Program-made: the position numbers and the translations under genes | Notes under the pieces: model-generated | Databases searched by the model: none | Told to the model about the DNA's origin: nothing | What the model saw: only the letters and a program-made list of their open reading frames with translations | Shown: piece after piece, positions 14,539-15,992 of the stretch | Layout of the letters: every line of letters begins with the position of its first letter | Position numbering within the stretch: position 1 is the stretch's first letter | Source: Lachnospiraceae bacterium UBA3287 | Lineage (GTDB): Bacteria > Bacillota > Clostridia > Lachnospirales > Lachnospiraceae | Length of the DNA stretch: 15,992 nt | Direction: 5' to 3' | Assembly (NCBI GenBank): GCA_002362155.1 | Contig: DETN01000169.1 | Coordinates: 1-15,992 of the forward strand

Positions 14539-15942
14539 TCAGAAGGTTTCCTCCGTGCCTTCCAGGCTGCCTTCCAGGCTGTTTTCAGAAGGTCTCCCTC
14601 CCTTGGGCATTCCGCCATGGCCTTTCATTCCGCCCATCATGCCGCCTTCTGCGGGAGCGCCGCCCTGCATGCCGCCCCGCATGCCGCCGCCTCCCATCAT
14701 GGAATTGGACAGCTGGGTCACCTGGCTGCCGTTGACTGTCACAGTGCCGCCGTTAATGGCCCCGTCCGTCACGTAGTCGAAGGCGAACTGGGCACTGATG
14801 TCCACGGTGCCGCCGTTGATGTAAAGGCTGCCGTTGGAATCCAGGGCGTCCGTATCGCCCGCTGCCATGCTGACGGTAAGGCTGCCGCCGTTGATCACGA
14901 GGGTAACAGGGCAGGCAGAGGATTTGGCCGAAGCATTGATGCCGTCGTCGGAAGCCTGGATCGTAATGGTGCCGCCGCCAATCTCCACGTCGGTGCCTTC
15001 GATGCCTTCCGCTGCGGCAACGTCAATGGTGCCGCCTGCGATCCTGACCACTGTGGTCCCCTGGATGCCGTCATCCGCGGCATTTACCTTGATGGTGCCG
15101 CCTGCGATATAAATATCCCCGATCGTAGTATCGTCGCTGTCGCCGGCGTGGAAGCCGTCCTTTCCGGAGTCAATGGTCACGGCGCCGTCCGCCACATAGA
15201 TGCCGTCGTTGGCTTCCAGAGCGTCCGCGCTGGATGTTACATTCAGAGTGCCTCCTGTGATCTTCAGGGCGTCCTTTGAGCTGATGCCGTTGTCAGAAGA
15301 GGAGATATTCAGCGTGCCTGTGCCGTTCATGACCAGGTCGTCCTTTGAGAAGATGACGGCGTCCGTATTGGTATCTCCGTCGGCAGTAAAGCTGCCCGAA
15401 ACGCTCAGACTGTTTTCGGAGTCAGTGGTGGTCACGAAGACCTTGTCCGCGCTCTTTACATAAATGACAGGCGCATCCGTATTGGTGACGGTCACCCCGT
15501 CCAGTACCAGCTGGACCTTGGCTTCGTCATCCGCTTCCACGATCACCGTAACTTCGGCGGCTTCTCCCTTCAGCAGGTAGACGCCTTCCTCCGTAATGGT
15601 GATGTCCTCTCCGTCCTTTACTTCATATATGACGGCATCTGTCAGATCCGCGCTCTGCTCCATGTCCCTGTCGGTGAAATAGTCGGAAAGGTCCGCCGCC
15701 GTTTCAGAGACTGTCTTCTGAGACGTTTCTTCCAGGGCCGCATCGCCTGCCTTTTCTTCAGAGATATCTGCGGTTTCTTCTGCGGTTTCTTCTGCGGTTT
15801 CTGCCGCTGTTTCTTCCGCCGCTGCGCTTCGGCCGGTCTGGGCCGCATCTGCCGCCGCTGCCCCGCTGCAGGCTGTCATGGAAGCCATGACGGCCATGAC
15901 CAGTGCCGTTCCGATCACTTTCCTTAAATACTCTTTTTTCAT
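14539..15942 (-). CDS. Lipoprotein with Cthe_2159-like beta-helix carbohydrate-binding domain
   Basis: The protein has 467 aa, with AGAGAGG six bases before the start. Residues 1-24 are a lipoprotein signal with Cys25 in the variant lipobox MTAC, so it should be lipid-anchored on the outer face of the membrane. Residues 26-85 are an Ala/Glu/Thr-rich linker containing a short tandem repeat. From about 110 to 405 it has repeating turns of the form GGT(I/L)xVxAxDDGIxG (for example GGTLNV 230-235, GGTIKVNAADDGI 281-293, GGTITI 323-328, GGTVTV 398-403), typical of a right-handed parallel beta-helix. The pattern and the DGI motifs fit the Cthe_2159 family, which binds acidic polysaccharides and calcium in its founding member. 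The assignment is from memory of the family, not a search. Residues about 415-450 are a Gly/Met-rich tail. A role in binding cell-wall or dietary glycans is inferred. Confidence 0.85.
   Translation of the reverse strand: MKKEYLRKVIGTALVMAVMASMTACSGAAAADAAQTGRSAAAEETAAETAEETAEETADISEEKAGDAALEETSQKTVSETAADLSDYFTDRDMEQSADLTDAVIYEVKDGEDITITEEGVYLLKGEAAEVTVIVEADDEAKVQLVLDGVTVTNTDAPVIYVKSADKVFVTTTDSENSLSVSGSFTADGDTNTDAVIFSKDDLVMNGTGTLNISSSDNGISSKDALKITGGTLNVTSSADALEANDGIYVADGAVTIDSGKDGFHAGDSDDTTIGDIYIAGGTIKVNAADDGIQGTTVVRIAGGTIDVAAAEGIEGTDVEIGGGTITIQASDDGINASAKSSACPVTLVINGGSLTVSMAAGDTDALDSNGSLYINGGTVDISAQFAFDYVTDGAINGGTVTVNGSQVTQLSNSMMGGGGMRGGMQGGAPAEGGMMGGMKGHGGMPKGGRPSENSLEGSLEGTEETF
15767..15802. 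repeat. Three exact 12-base tandem copies in the lipoprotein linker
   Basis: The unit TCTGCGGTTTCT (plus strand) occurs three times without change. On the coding (minus) strand it encodes repeated ETAE units at about residues 47-58 of the lipoprotein linker. Because the unit is a multiple of three, slippage would change linker length without breaking the frame. Confidence 0.8.
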
Positions 15943-15992
15943 TGTATGCCTCTCTTTCGCTTTTCAAAATTTCCGGGAAGAAAAGATCCTCC

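Noticed and set aside
13076..14776. Long open frame on the plus strand of 566 codons
   Set aside because: It crosses the antisense of kinase 3, an intergenic region with a terminator, the 14407 gene and part of the lipoprotein gene, and shows no ribosome site or recognisable protein features.

Overview
This window looks like the chromosome of a Gram-positive bacterium of the class Clostridia, most likely a gut-type member of the Lachnospiraceae or a relative. The reasons are strong GGAGG-type ribosome sites before nearly every gene, moderate-to-high GC, an N-terminal zinc-ribbon membrane protein, a sorting-signal surface protein with a CAP domain, and a lipoprotein of the Cthe_2159-like beta-helix type. 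The species assignment is an inference. I see no tRNA, rRNA, CRISPR array, transposase or phage gene. No gene-free stretch exceeds 300 bases; the largest gaps are 4124-4417 and 6931-7207, and both are divergent promoter regions.

Layout. Positions 1-597 (-) hold the N-terminal part of a zinc-ribbon, single-pass membrane protein that runs off the left edge. Positions 686-4123 (-) encode a secreted, Ala/Glu-rich coiled-coil protein of 1145 aa with a CAP domain in the middle and a variant sortase signal at the end. Positions 4418-13555 form the centrepiece: six genes in strict strand alternation. They are anchored protein A1 (+), LRR kinase 1 (-), cytosolic protein H (+), LRR kinase 2 (-), anchored protein A2 (+) and LRR kinase 3 (-). 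Positions 13769-14407 (-) encode a protein of unknown function whose 3' end appears frameshifted. Positions 14539-15942 (-) encode a lipoprotein with a beta-helix carbohydrate-binding-like domain and a Gly/Met-rich tail.

The three kinases share one architecture: an N-terminal cytoplasmic Ser/Thr kinase, one membrane segment, then an extracytoplasmic internalin-type leucine-rich-repeat domain. The topology matches that of PASTA receptor kinases, but LRRs replace PASTA domains. A1 and A2 are paralogues of each other: N-terminal anchor, low-complexity linker, and a conserved extracytoplasmic domain of about 165 residues. The A1/kinase 1 and A2/kinase 3 pairs are both convergent, which suggests duplication of a two-gene unit. 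Protein H has no signal or membrane segment and contains two copies of a helical module. A plausible reading, which is inference, is a set of LRR receptor kinases that sense surface ligands or partners, with A1/A2 as co-receptors or ligands and H as a cytoplasmic partner. The flanking surface proteins are candidate ligands or targets only by proximity.

Transcription looks interleaved. A1 and kinase 1 are convergent with an 8-base gap. The only good terminator for the kinase 1 direction lies beyond A1, at 4251-4290. Kinase 3 reads through the terminator of A2 and overlaps A2 by 198 bases antisense. Two divergent intergenic regions carry the same 15-base promoter-proximal element at the same distance from a -10-like box.
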